Origin: Cymodocea nodosa
Lineage: Eukaryota > Streptophyta > Magnoliopsida > Alismatales > Cymodoceaceae
Reading direction: 5' to 3'
Length of the DNA: 64,000 bases
Assembly: GCA_036874045.1 (NCBI GenBank)
Contig: CM072335.1
Span: 13,598,001-13,662,000 of the forward strand
Shown: one piece after another, positions 33,509 through 45,166 of the stretch
How the letters are laid out: every line of letters begins with the position of its first letter
How positions within the stretch are numbered: the stretch's first letter is position 1
The notes under the pieces: model-generated
The model's input: the letters and a program-made list of their open reading frames with translations, nothing else
Told to the model about the DNA's origin: nothing
Database searches by the model: none
Translations under genes and position numbers: made by a program

Positions 33509-35275
33509 TGTTTAGAATGAAAAAGTGCATAATATTAATGGTTAAATGATGGTTAATTGCATAATATTTAGCTTATCATATGAGAATGAAGTTATTATGT
33601 TATAATTGCATTGTTATATGCTTTAATGAAAGAATCTACATAATTTCAGGGAATTAATGTTAATTTAGTACATTTCTAAACTATCGGTAAATTGCAGGCT
33701 ATGAAATTCTTAGGTATTCGAATTTTCTATTATTTCGGACAGTTATGTTTAACATACCAAACAGTTATGCTTAATGTACTGAAGAGTTATGTTTAAATTA
33801 CCGAACAGTTATGTTTTAAAGGAATATTTTATTATTTCCTGAAGTACATGTGTCGAAACCATAATGCATGACTTAAGTGGACTTTCGGTGAGTTATCTTT
33901 AACTATTCGAAATTGTAGTTGGGCATCGGATAGTTATATGTGTAACTCTTTGAAATCTCCTTTTATTATTAAACTATTGATGACATGTGTCGTGATTTGG
34001 AAGATTGACTTAAGTTATATATTAGTGAGTTATATGTAACTATCCGAAATGCATCTAAGTATCGAATAGTTAAGTTTGTAATTATCCGAAATGCATCTGG
34101 CCGATGGGTGTGGCTAGTGTGTGTAGAGGAGGATTACCGTGCTTTCTACAGGCAGCGTCGGCAATTCTTTGAAGTACCACACCAACCATCACCACCACCA
34201 CCATAATCACCAACCATCAGAGTCTGTGAGGATACTTTCCTAATGTCGGGTCAATTTCGAGCCAAACACAGTGCTTGACAACCACTGTGAGGAGTGATCG
34301 CGTCGCGGGAAGGGAAGCCATTTTCACTAAGCACCGACTCATATCTCAGGAGATCGTAAAGCTTCTAGCCTTGGTTTTGGGTTGATGCCTGTATGCTAAA
34401 GAGGAGATCATCTTGCAATTCTGGACTCATGATTCTATAGGGAGAGGAGACAGAATTGTAAGTGGTTTAATTTTCAGTGGTGTAATCGTATCGCATGTAG
34501 TGACGAAAGTATTTACTATTGACTGAGATTACTTTACATTTCACCTTTCGCCCATTTTCATGCTCATATCAAAACAAAAATACCAAAAACAACTTATTTG
34601 TGTTTGTATTTTGTATTTGGGTATTGTATTGTTTGTTTTGTATCGTGATTAATGTTATCTTTGTTAGTGTTGTGAATGGTTTATATTTGTTTTAGTTTTA
34701 CAGTTTACTAAAATTGGTTCGTTCAATAGACTTAAAGATTTTAATGGTTACTGTTTGAATTATCTGAATGTTAGTATTGCCTAATGATAAATCTAGTGTT
34801 TACTAACATTAAAGAGCTTAATTGATGTTATTTACAATCTATGGAACCGCCCAATGGTTGACCGAATTCCTTTGTAAATAGTAGTATTAAATAGGAAAGA
34901 TAGGCTCTTGGAGTTAACTTAAGTCCACGAGGTTAGTCCGTTGAGTTAACTGTAACTCAACGGAGAGCTTATTGAATATATAAATTTGATTATTAAAAAC
35001 GAAACAGTTCGCAATTCTTAAGTAATTCCCTATGAGATCGAGCTGTACTTGCACACTAATACAATAGACATTGTGCACTTGCAGTTAAAATACAAATTGG
35101 AATTAATATCTAATTTGTGTGAAAGGTTGTTTGTTTACTTCTAAAAAGGAATTCAATGATATAGGCATAAAGATAAATTAATTAAGTAAAAACAAAAGTC
35201 AACAAATCCAAGTTTTTCTAGCGCGTTGCTGGGTAACCAATCAAGTTTTCTGGTGCCATGTTGGAGATCCAAACA
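33509..35275 (+). repeat. 3' LTR of G1
   Basis: It starts TGTTTAGAATG and follows the 5' LTR closely, apart from extra ACCGAACAGTTATG-type repeats at 33740-33815 and a loss of about 300 bp near 34097. Its end is odd: after the point where the 5' LTR stops (35243, CAATCA) there are 32 further bases, AGTTTTC and then TGGTGCCATGTTGGAGATCC, resembling the spacer and PBS. ATTAG follows at 35276. Confidence 0.75.
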
Positions 35276-36180
35276 ATTAGCTATAGTACTTGTCACATGA
35301 ATTGGCATATGAGGAACTCGTTAAGTTAAAAATGCTAAGTTATATATATATACTTGTGTTACTCGTTTAGTTAACATTAAAGTAACGACTTTTTATTATA
35401 CTTGATGAAAAATTTTGGAAGAGAAAGTTTATTTTGCATGAAAATTTTCAGAGATCCAAGATTAATGATTAAAGAAAATTCGAAATGTAAATGTGGGTCA
35501 GAACGTGTGTATTTCGATGAAGGAAAAAGAAAAGACGTAAAGAAGTGGAAAACTGGTAGTGATTAAACGTGGAGGATATGCATGAAATGAAGATACAATG
35601 TAAAAGGCATAGAATTCTTGTTGATCAAAAGTATCCTTGCACGAAAAATCTTTTTAGGGATCAAAATCACCTCTTCGGGGAAAAGCTCTCAGGTGGAAGA
35701 AAGTTCAGTAAAGCATAAAAAGGTAAGATATATATCACTGAAGATTTGAAGTATCAAATGGAAGAAAATTTAGTGAAGTAGAAATGGTCAGATTTACATC
35801 ACTGAAGATTTAAAGTATTAGAAGAAAGCAAATTCAGTGAAGCATAAAAAGACAAGATATTCGTCACTAAAGGATTGCTGAAGAAGAAAAAGAAGAAGAA
35901 GAAGAAAGATCTCAAATAGGGAGAAATGTTTTAAATTCCGCAAATTAGTTTTCTTTGTTTGTAGTTATGAAATTATTTAGATGATACATGGTATCGAGAT
36001 ATAATTGCATCTACAATTTCTAAGGAGAATTGAATTGTATATTGTAATTGAAACCTTGAATAAAAATGATTATATGAAAATAGTGTCTCGACTTGTTTTT
36101 GAGTTTTAAAGTTTCAATTATATTTGAAAATATTGAAAAACACAATTCACCCCTCTCTTGTGTAGCCATACGATCCTACA
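35276..36180 (+). repeat. 5' LTR of A1, right part
   Basis: It continues the LTR broken at 18439 and matches 41816-42672 of A2. It contains the TATA region near 35596, repeated AGCATAAAAAG(A/G)(C/T)AAGAT segments (35713, 35840) and a GAAGAA run (35880-35910). It ends CCATACGATCCTACA at 36180, next to the PBS. Confidence 0.85.
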
Positions 36181-36182
36181 AG

Positions 36183-36194
36183 TGGTATCAAAGC
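36183..36194 (+). promoter_or_regulatory. primer-binding site of A1
   Basis: TGGTATCAAAGC, one mismatch from the initiator-Met PBS TGGTATCAGAGC, two bases after the LTR end. Confidence 0.9.
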
Positions 36195-36379
36195 TTTGTT
36201 AATAATCTTTGATATAAAATTGATACCAACTTATTTAATATCATTGCTTATTCTACCTTCCTTGTTTTTAAACAGAAATTAATATCTGAGCATACGTTTA
36301 ACTTTCTTGATTTAAGGCTCAAGTTTTTTTAAAGTTTTAGATTGTTTAAAATCAAATAGGTTGAAAAATCTAAGGTAAG

Positions 36380-37360
36380 ATGGCTACTGGAAATGGTAAT
36401 TTTTTTTTATATGAAGACCAAAATCTTAAGCGTCCTCCTTTATTTGTTGGATTACATTTTGAATATTGGAAATATAGGATGACTATTTTTCTTCAAAGTA
36501 TAGATAAAAAGTTGTGGTTCATGATTTCTAAACCATATACTCTGTTATCTACCCCTTATAATACCTAGACAATTACTGAAGAAGAAAATGAAACTCTGAA
36601 TGCTAAGGGTTTAAATATTTTATTTTGTGCATTGAGTTATGAACAGTTCAGTAAAGTGTCGGCATAATAATTTATTTATGAGGTGTGGCAGACATTAAAA
36701 GTTTCACATGAAGGTACTTCTCAAGCTAAAGAGACTAAGATAAACATGTTAATTCATAAGTATGAACTCTTTAAGATGCATGAAAACGAAAGTATTTTTG
36801 AGATGTTTTCCAGATTTCTTGATATCATAAACTCTTTAAAATGCTTAGGAAAGAATTTTGAACAGAAGGATTTGGTGAGGAAAATTCTCAGATCCCTAAG
36901 TTCTAAATGGTCTTAGAAAGTAACATCAATTGAGGAATCACGAGATTTAAATGTTTATACCATGAATGAACTTATAGGAAACTTAATAGCTTATGAAGTT
37001 CAATTAAATGAATCACCGAGTCACAACAAACCAAAAATGAAGAAAGAAATAGCCTTCGAAATTAACTTAGATTCTGATATATCTACTAATTCTGTCGAGG
37101 ATTTGATTTTGCTGACTAGGAAATTCAAGAAAGCATGGAAAGCTAGCAAACAACAAAGGAATAAAGATGACAAACCCTCAACATCAAAATCACTGAATAA
37201 CAGGAATTCTTCATTTAGAAAGTATGTATGTTACAACTGTAAGAAACCTAGACATCTTTCTTCAGATTGTCCAATATGGAGAAATGAAAAGAAAAGTTAG
37301 GACAAATCAGAAGAAGACGGCTCAGAAAACTTAGAAAAAGTTTTCCAAGAAAAAGGCTTT
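36380..37360 (+). pseudogene. A1 Gag
   Basis: It starts MATGNGNFFLYEDQNLKRPP, then FEYWKYRMTIFLQSIDKKLW, LNILFCALSYEQFSKVS, INMLIHKYELFKMHENES and FSRFLDIINSLKCLGKN, the UBN2-type capsid shared with B. The zinc knuckle reads CYNCKKPRHLSSDC with intact C/C/H/C spacing but Arg in the usual Gly position. TAG stops stand at Trp (36566-36568) and Gln (about 36914); others fall near 36666 and 37299, with a frameshift near 37290. The Gln stop is shared with A2. Confidence 0.85.
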
Positions 37361-38636
37361 GAAGGTCACTTGGGATGATATGTCTGAAGAGTCTGAATCT
37401 GAGGAATCATCATCAAAATCTTCAAATTCAGAAGGAGAGCTAGAGTTAGAAGATGTTGATGTGTGCTTCATGGTAGATGAGTCTAAGGTAATATTTAATC
37501 CTGAAAATTATTCAGATTTTAACTTTGATGAATTATTATGTGCTTATCATGCCTTATTACAAAAACTTAAAGTTTGTAAACTAGAAAATAAGAATATTAG
37601 AAACTCTTTATCCATTGTGGAAGAAGAAAATTGTTTCCTATCTACTACTTTAGAAAAGTTTAAATGTGATAATGAAAATCATGCTAGAGATTTGCATAAA
37701 TTTAGATTTAATGAATGTGTCTTGCATGAACAAATACAGAATACAAATGTTGAAAAATTAAAGATAGAATTTGAAAATGAAATCTTGAGAAAAAATATAA
37801 ATGAACTTGAATTAGAGATTGATAAATTAAAACTAAGAGAGCTAGATTTAAATTCTACCATTGAGAAATGGAATTTAAGTCAAACTAAGTTAGACAAACT
37901 AACTAGTACCCTTGCGGTGTCATATAAATTTGGCTTAAGATTTGATTATCCTGAATATCCTGAATCTCAAGCCAATAAAGGATTTATTAGTTGTAGTTCA
38001 AGTAAATCTAAGACTAAAATTCCTTTTATCATGAAACAAGGTAATAAATATGTAGAAGTACGTACTTCAAGGGATGAATCATGTAGTAATAATATAAATC
38101 AATGTGATTTGTCAAAATGTACTTCTAACATGACTATTAATGTTTCTAAAAATCTTGTTTCTTGTTTTGGAAATTCAGTTTCTAATGTTTTTAAAATTTC
38201 AGACAATTGTAGTAAATTGAAAATTCAGAAACCCGAGCATGTAATTCAAAACATTGGTGTTAGACCAATTACTCATTCTGCATGTGATTTATCTGAAAAT
38301 TCTTGTGCAGAAAAAGATTTTGTATGTACTGAAAATTCAAATACATGTACAAAATCTTGGTATGAACTTACTGAAATGTATGAGCATGACCAAAACAAAT
38401 TAACATCTAATAAAAATCTATTGGGTCTTGGTTATACTACATCTAAAAATAAAAAGAATGATTGTAAAAGCAATAATGCTATAAGTAAGTATGATACTAA
38501 TGATAAGTCAACAGTACTTACAACTAATAAGAATGTAAATGAAAATGTTAAACTGTTTTTAAACAAAAAGAAGAAATATGTGTTTAATGAACTTGGTCCT
38601 CAACAACATTGGGTACCAAGAAAAAGTTTTTCTTAA
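37359..38636 (+). pseudogene. A1 gag-pol spacer (coiled-coil rich, 425 open codons)
   Basis: This is an open stretch in the same frame as the end of the corrected gag. It begins KVTWDDMSEESESEESSSKS, a Ser/Glu-rich segment, followed by a long predicted coiled coil (LKVCKLENKNIRNSLSIVEE, LRKNINELELEIDKLKLREL). The second half is Asn/Ser/Lys-rich with scattered Cys and no motif. It ends PQQHWVPRKSFS, the usual segment before protease. A2 has lost about 600 bp of it at 53926. It is part of Gag-Pol rather than a separate gene. Confidence 0.7.
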
Positions 38637-38639
38637 TTT

Positions 38640-39302
38640 GTTTTGCAGGAGGAAACAACATCAAAATGAATCTTGGACAGTGGAGCATCAAGTCACACGA
38701 CCAGACAGAAAAGTCTACTACAAAATTTTACAAAAACCATGAAAGGAAGTGTAACATTTGGAAACAAAAGCAAGGATAAAATCATAGGTATGGGTAATGT
38801 TCAAATAACTCCGACTTGTGTTATTTTGAATGTACTATATGTAGAAAACCTAGGATTTAATTTGCTAAGTGTTATAAAACTAATTGAGAATAGATATTAT
38901 GTAGTGTTTGAAGATAGTGTATGCAAAATTATTGATAAAAATACAGATGAAATTAAGTTTATTGCTAAAAGAAAAGGTTCTGTATGTATTTTATCTTTAC
39001 CTTCTAGTGCAGTTGATTTAAATTCATGTTTGCTATCTGAAACTAACAATGCATATCTATGGCATAGAAGGATTGGGCATATAAATATGAAACTGTTACA
39101 TAAACTATCTAGAAAACATTTAGTGAGAGGTTTACCAAAGATTAAAAACTCAAAGGACTTTATGTGTGATGCATGTGAGTTTGGTAAACTTCACAAAAAG
39201 TCTTTTAAATCCAAAACTGATATTTCAAGCAAGAGAGTCTTAGAACTTATACATATGGATCTATTTGGACCAACAAGAATCATGAGTTTTGGTGGTAAAT
39301 GA
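38640..39302 (+). pseudogene. A1 protease and GAG-pre-integrase
   Basis: A TGA replaces the Trp before ILDSG. The frame then reads LDSGASSHTTRQKSLLQNF (DSG active site), SKDKIIGMGNVQIT, GFNLLSVIKLIEN, the pre-integrase motif LWHRRIGHINMKLLHKLSRK with CDACEFGKLHKKS, and the first integrase Asp in MDLFGPTRIMS. It stops with TGA at about 39300, where other copies read GGKRYVF or GGKWYVF. Confidence 0.85.
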
Positions 39303-40112
39303 TATGTATTTGTTTTAGTAGATGACTTCTCTAGATACACTTGGGTATATTTTCAAGCATCTAAGATAGAAGTTTTTGAAAAGTTTAAAATGTTTTGCAA
39401 TTTTGTTCAAAATGAACAAAATGTCTCTATTCAAAAACTTAGGAGTGATCATGGTATAGAATTTGATAATGATCAAATGGATAATTATTGTAATGAGCAT
39501 GACATTGATCACAAATTTTCTTTTCCAAGAGCACCGTGTCAAAATGGTGTTGTTGAGAGAAAGAATAGATCACTTCAAGAAATGGCTAGAACTATGTTGA
39601 ATGAACATATGTTACTTCAAAATCTTTAGGCTGAAGCAGTAAATACAGCTTGTTATGTTATTAATAGAAGTCACTTAAGACCTCATGTTAATAAAACTCC
39701 TTTTGAAATTATGTTTAATAGAGTTCCAAAAATTTCTTATATGAAACCATTTGGTTGCAAGTGTTTTATTCTTAATACTAAGGATAAAAGGGATAAATTT
39801 AAAGCCAAAGCGGATGAAGGAATTTTTGTAGGTTACTCTACTAGAAGTAAAGCCTATAGAGTATATAACAAGACTTCTAGAACTATTGAAGAAACCCTCC
39901 ATGTAAGCTTCAATGAAAATTCTTTTAGAGAATCTCAATCTAAAGTTGATAATGATGATATGATCAATTTCCCAAAAGAGTTAGAGATCAATAGAGAGAT
40001 TGAAGATTTATCTGAGAAAATCAAAAATATGAACTTAGATGATCAAACTCTTGATGAAAGTGATAGATCTTCAGATGTTGATGAGAATATTGAGGAAAAT
40101 CAGAGAAATTGA
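39303..40112 (+). pseudogene. A1 integrase
   Basis: It continues YVFVLVDDFSRYTWVYFQAS, KLRSDHGIEFDNDQMDNY (second Asp) and QNGVVERKNRSLQEM (Glu). After TAG at 39627-39629 (Trp of LWAE) come CYVINRSHLRPHVNKTPFEI, KPFGCKCFILNTKDKRDKF and GYSTRSKAYRVYNKTSRTI. The acidic linker to RT ends in NQRN followed by TGA (Trp). The same LWAE stop is in A3 and, independently placed, in B. Confidence 0.85.
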
Positions 40113-41099
40113 CATTATTCTTCATCACATCCAATCACTCAAGTCATTGATAATATTAATGAGGGAGTTAAAACTAGAGCTTCAGTAAATTTAAATAATA
40201 TGTATATGTTTGTTTCTATGGTGGAACCAAGGAATATACAAGAAGCATTATCTAATGAAAATGGATAGTGGCAATGCAAGAAGAACTAAATCAATCATCA
40301 AAAATGATGTTTGGGAATTAGTCCCTCCACCAGAAAATCAGTCCATAATAGGTACAAAGTGGATCTTTAGAAACAAAACTAACGAAATTGGTCAAGTTAT
40401 AAGGAACAAAGCTAGATTAGTTGCACAAGGGTATACACAAGAAGAATGACTAGATTATGAGGAAACATTTGCTCCTATGGCTAGGTTAGAAAGTATTAGA
40501 ATATTATTGGCCTATGCTTGTTATATGGATTTCAAATGGATGTAAAGAGTGCATTTCTAAATGGTTTAATTAATGAAGAAGTCTATGTAAAACAACCACC
40601 TGGATTTGAAGATATTAAAAATCTTGACTTTGTGTATAAATTGAAGAAATCCTTATATAGTTTGAAGCAAGCACCTAGAGCATGGTATGAAAGATTATCT
40701 ACTTTTTTAATAGAAAAAAGTTATATCATGGGAAAAGTGGATCATATTCTATTTATCAAGAGAGATGGTAAAGATCAGATTGTTGTTCAAATATATGTGG
40801 AAGATATAATCTTTGGAGCAACTTTTGATAAACTAATAAAAATATTTTCTGAAGAGATGACTAGTCAGTTTGAAATGAGTATGATAGGAGAACTTTCATA
40901 TTTTCTAGGACTTCAAATTAAGCAAATGGATAAAGGTATATTTTTAAATTAGGAAAAATATGTAGATGAAATGCTTAAGAAATTTAATTTTAATGATACA
41001 AGGATTCAAGGAACTCCTATGAGTACTTCTTTAAAGTTAGATATTGATGACATAGGAAAATCAATAGATCAAAGAAAATACAGAAGTATGATTGGTTCT
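40113..41099 (+). pseudogene. A1 reverse transcriptase and start of RNase H
   Basis: It shows [34 protein letters not shown] and [20 protein letters not shown], then [16 protein letters not shown] and [15 protein letters not shown]. The catalytic YVDD is YVED here, which should inactivate RT. Small deletions near 40265-40300 and 40535 shift the frame. TAG at 40950-40952 replaces Gln of NQEKY. RNase H starts MSTSLKLDIDDIGKSIDQRK and is cut after MIGS by the LTR of A2. Confidence 0.85.
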
Positions 41100-42672
41100 T
41101 ATTGAGTATTTTGTTTTGATGATGTGTGTTGAATGAAAATAATCATATTTGCTCAAATTACTATTGCTTGTGAAAAGAAATTAAAATCATCAATTAATAC
41201 AGAAAAAGTTTACTGATATAAATACTTGTTTGTATTGGATCTGAAATTATACAAAGTTAATAACTAGTCGTTTCATTGCATTAATTTCTCATTTAACTAA
41301 ACGTTAAGTTAACGTGTGTTTTTATTGAAAAGCATGATATGTTTTAAAGTTATATCTTCTGTATCATGAACAATGCACATTTAGACAACTCGTTAAGTTA
41401 GAGTGTTATTTGTATAGAGGTCACGTGAGAACTCGTTAAGTTAGAGGCTTAAAGGTTAAAATAGGTCATGTGAGAACTCGCTAAGTTAGTGAGTAAAAGA
41501 AGAGACGAACTCGTTAAGTTAATGTTATACACGTGGTGAAATTATAAATTACGAATGTTATATTGTATCACATGAGGTGCACATGTTTAACTCGTTAAGT
41601 TAGCATAACTAAATGCGTTGAGTTGCTATATTGAACACTAAGGCAACACGTTAGGTTAGCGTTATAAAACTTAGGTTGTTATTTTTGCACATGATAAAAT
41701 TCTTATTATAAAAACATTTGTTTAGTATTGGTTCGTTGAGTTATCGTAACACAACGGAGATGGTTCGTTGAGTTAGCGTAACGCCACAGACTTAGTTCAT
41801 TAAGTTAGCTATAGTACTTGTCACATGGAATGGCACATGAGGAACTTGTTAAGTTAGAAACATTAAGTTATATATATACTTGTGTTACTCGTTTAGTTAA
41901 CATTAAAGTAATGACTTCTTATTACATTGTTGAAAAAATTTTGGACGAGAAAGTTTATTTTGCAGGAAATTTTTCAGAGATCTAAGACTATCGATTAAAG
42001 AAAATTTGAAATGTAAATGTGGGTCAGAACGTGTGTATTTCAATGAAGGAAAAAGAAAAGACGTGGAGAAGTGGAAAACTGGTAGTGATTAAACGTGGAA
42101 GATATGCATGAAATGAAGATATAGTATAAAATGTATAGAGTTCTCGTTGATCAAACCATCCTTGCACACAAAACGAAAAGTCTTTTCAAGGATCAAACTA
42201 TCCCTACACATCAAATGAAAAATCTTTTTAGGGATCAAAAACACCTCTTCGGGGAACAACTCTCAAGTGGAAGAAAATTCAGTGAAGCATAAAAAGGTAA
42301 GATTTATGTCACTGAAGATTTGAAGTATTAAAAGAAAGCAAATTCATTGAAGCATAAAAAGACAAGATATTCGTCACTAAAGAATTGTTGAAGAAGAAAG
42401 ATCTCAAATAGGGAGAAATGTTTTAAATTCCACAAATTAGTTTTCTCTGTTTGTAGTTATGAAATTGTATAGATGAAACATGGTATCGATATATAATTGC
42501 ATCTACAATTTCTGAGGAGAATTGAATTGTATATTGTAATTGAAACCTTGAATAAAAATGATTTTATGAAAACAATGTCTTGACTTGTTTTTGAGTTTTA
42601 AAGTTTCCATTATAATCGGAAAAAGTTGAAAAACACAATTCACCCCCTCTTGTGTAGCCATACGATCCTACA
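41100..42672 (+). repeat. 5' LTR of A2 (1573 bp)
   Basis: It starts TATTGAGTATTTTG (TG mutated to TA; A1 has TGTTGCGTATTTTG) and ends CCATACGATCCTACA. AACTCGTTAAGTTAG motifs recur from 41389, with CACGTG next to several. A TATA-like TATAAAATG is at 42125-42133. This uninterrupted copy allowed the G1 insertion point in A1 to be placed. Confidence 0.88.
42125..42133 (+). promoter_or_regulatory. TATA-like box of LTR A
   Basis: TATAAAATG here, TATAAAAGG at 62831-62839 in the third copy, degraded to TGTAAAAGG in A1 (about 35599). It lies about 540 bases before the LTR end and downstream of the motif array, a sensible place for the core promoter. Confidence 0.45.
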
Positions 42673-42674
42673 AG

Positions 42675-42686
42675 TGGTATAAGAGC
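42675..42686 (+). promoter_or_regulatory. primer-binding site of A2
   Basis: TGGTATAAGAGC, one mismatch from the initiator-Met PBS, two bases after the LTR. Confidence 0.9.
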
Positions 42687-42873
42687 TTTGTTAATAATCT
42701 TTGATATAAAATTGATACCAACTTAGTTAATATCATTGCTTATTCTACCTTTCTTGTTTTTAAATAGAAATTAATATATGAGCATACGTGTAACTTTCTT
42801 GATTTAAGGCTCAAGTTGTTTTAAAGTTTTTAGACTGTTTAAAATCAAATAGGTTGAAAAATCTAAGGTAAAG

Positions 42874-43299
42874 ATGGCTACTCGAAATGGTAATTTTTCT
42901 TTATATGAAGGCCAAAATCTTAATTGTCCTCCTTTATTTGATGGAATACATTTTGATTATCGGAAATATAGGATGACCGTTTTTCTTCAAAGTATAGATC
43001 ATAAGTTGTGGTTCATGATTTCTAAACCATATACTTTGTTATCTACCCCTTATAATTCTTGGACAATTACTGAAAAAGAAAATGAAACTCTGAATGCTAA
43101 GAGCTTAAATATATTATTTTGTGCATTGAGTTATGAAAAGTTCAGTAAAGTGTCTGCATATAAATCTGCTTATGAGGTGTGGCATGCATTAGAAGTTTCA
43201 CATGAAGGTACTTCTCAAGTTTAAGAGCCAAAAATAAACATGTTGATTTATAAGTATGAACTCCTTAAGATGCATGAAGACGAAAGTATTTCTGAGATG
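42874..43299 (+). pseudogene. A2 Gag, N-terminal part
   Basis: It starts MATRNGNFSLYEGQNLNCPP and continues FMISKPYTLLSTPYNSWTIT, LNILFCALSYEKFSKVSAYK and YEVWHALEVSHEGTSQV, then a TAA at 43222-43224 where A1 has AKE. The frame goes on as INMLIYKYELLKMHEDESIS and is cut at SEM by G2 at 43300. It resumes at 53022 (MFSRFLDIINSLKCL). Confidence 0.85.
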
Positions 43300-45153
43300 T
43301 GTTCGTGTTTTCCCAACACTACACTAGAAAAACTTGGATTTGTTAGTTCTATTTTTACTTAGTTAATTTATCTTTATGCCTATTCTTTCATTTAGAAGTA
43401 AACAAACAACCTTTAATACAATATAGATATTAATTCCAATTTGTACTTTAACTGCAAGTGCACAATGTCTATTGTATCAGTGTGCAAGTACAGGTCAATC
43501 CCACAAGGAATTGCTGACGAACTTAAGAAATGTTTGATTGTGAACAATTCAAATTTATATTCAATAAGCACTCCGTTGAATTACAGTTAACTCAACGGAC
43601 TAAGTTCGTTGAGTTATGGATAACTCAACGGACTATTCTCGTGGACTTAAGTTAACTCCACGAGCCTGTCTCTTCTTTATAATACTGCTAATTATAGAGG
43701 AATTCGACCAACCATTGGGCGATTCCACAGATTGTAAATAACATCAATTAAGCTTTTTAATGCTAGTTAACATTGGATTTTTCATTATGCAATACTAACA
43801 TTCAGATGATTCAAACAGTAACCATTAAAATCTTTAAGTTGTTTTGTAAGAACCAATTTCAGTAAACTGTAAAATTAAAACTAACATAAAACAATCATAA
43901 AATTGATACAGATAACATTAATCACAATACAACACCAACAATACAACACTCAAATACAACATACAAACAAAGATAAATTGTTTTTGGTATTTTTGTTTTG
44001 ATGTGATGGGCGAAAGGTGAAATGTAAAGTAATTTCACTTGATAGTAAATACTTTCGACACTACTTGCAACGCGATTACACCACTGAAAATTGAACCACT
44101 TACAATTCTGTCTCCTCTCCCTATAGAATCGTGAGTCCAGAATTGCAAGATGATCTCCTCTTCGGCATACAGGCATCAATCCGAAGCCAAGGCTAAAAGC
44201 TTTACGATCTCCTGAAATATGAGTCGGCGCTTGGTGAAAATGTCTTCCCTTCCCGCAACGTGATCACTCCTCACAATGGTTGTCAAGCACTATGTTCGGC
44301 TCGGAATCGACCTGACATCAGGCAAGTATCCTCACAGACCTCCGATGATTGGTGATTATGGTGGTGATACGAAGGTTGGTGTGATACTTCGGAGAATCGC
44401 CGATACTGTCTGCAGAAAGCTCAATGCTCCTCCTCTATATACACTGGCCGTCCATCGATCACACTCTTTCTTTTTTTTCTTCTTTTCTTTTATATTTCTT
44501 CAGTGGTAACTACTTCTACTTGAATGGTTGGATGGATTTCCTCCCTTCAGATCAACAGCGATGATTTCTTTCTCCCTGCACGATTGAATTCCTGCGTGAT
44601 ACGTACAAACGTGGTTTTTCCTTCCAACTATCTGTTCCTGCTACCGCTATAGTGGCATATTAGAAAATATATAGTCCGTGGAATTACAGATAACTCAACG
44701 GACTTCCTTCGTTGATTTAACTATAAAACACGTGCAAAAATAACAACTTAAGTTTATAACGCTAACCTAACACGTTGCCTTAGTGTATTTTCATGTAACT
44801 CAACACGTGCAGTTATACTAACTTAACGAGTTATAACGTAAGTAAATCTACCAGCTCTCAACACGTGTCAGCAGTAATTTAAACATAAAATAACATTTCA
44901 GAGAGTTACAGGTATAACTATCCGATGCTCAGATGCATTTTCGGATACTTAAGAATTTCACAACCTGCAATTTACCGACAGTTCATAAATGTACTAAATT
45001 AACATTAATTCCCCAAAATTAAGCAGATTCTTCAATTAAAGCATATAACAGTGCAATTATAACATAATGGCTTAATTCTCATATGATAAGCTAAATATTA
45101 TGCAATTAACCATCATTTAACCGTTAATAATATGCACTTTTTCATTCTAAACA
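43300..45153 (-). repeat. 3' LTR of G2
   Basis: 1854 bp; the minus strand starts TGTTTAGAATG and ends AACACGAACA. About four differences from the 5' LTR are visible in the first 136 bases compared by eye, so the insertion is fairly recent. Three stem-loops at 43572-43599, 43605-43632 and 43638-43664 are spaced exactly 33 bases apart. The U3 near 44880-45000 has the TAACTATCCGA motifs. Confidence 0.88.
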
Positions 45154-45166
45154 CTTCCCTCATACC
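45154..45166 (-). promoter_or_regulatory. polypurine tract of G2
   Basis: The minus strand reads GGTATGAGGGAAG immediately before the 3' LTR. G1 has GGTATGGGGGGAG. Confidence 0.85.

Larger units (their letters stand above)
18440..35275 (+). mobile_element. Athila-like Ty3/gypsy element G1 with rearranged gene order
   Basis: It is inserted in the LTR of A1. The order is LTR, tRNA-Asp PBS, zinc-knuckle end of gag, protease, RT, RNase H, integrase, accessory gene, capsid part of gag, F-box gene, noncoding 3' module, PPT, LTR. Comparison with the uninterrupted LTR of A2 (41800-41830) places the ends next to GATAG (18435-18439) and ATTAG (35276-35280), an imperfect 5-bp duplication. RT and integrase match the Athila lineage closely ([39 protein letters not shown]). 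Capsid downstream of integrase is not the normal order. Confidence 0.8.

Noticed and set aside
44276-44509. Plus-strand frame in the G2 LTR, similar at 52087-52377 and on the minus strand at 19373-19570
   Set aside because: It is antisense to the element in a less AT-rich LTR block. It recurs because the LTRs are homologous; it has no motif and ends in a homopolymer-derived Phe run.
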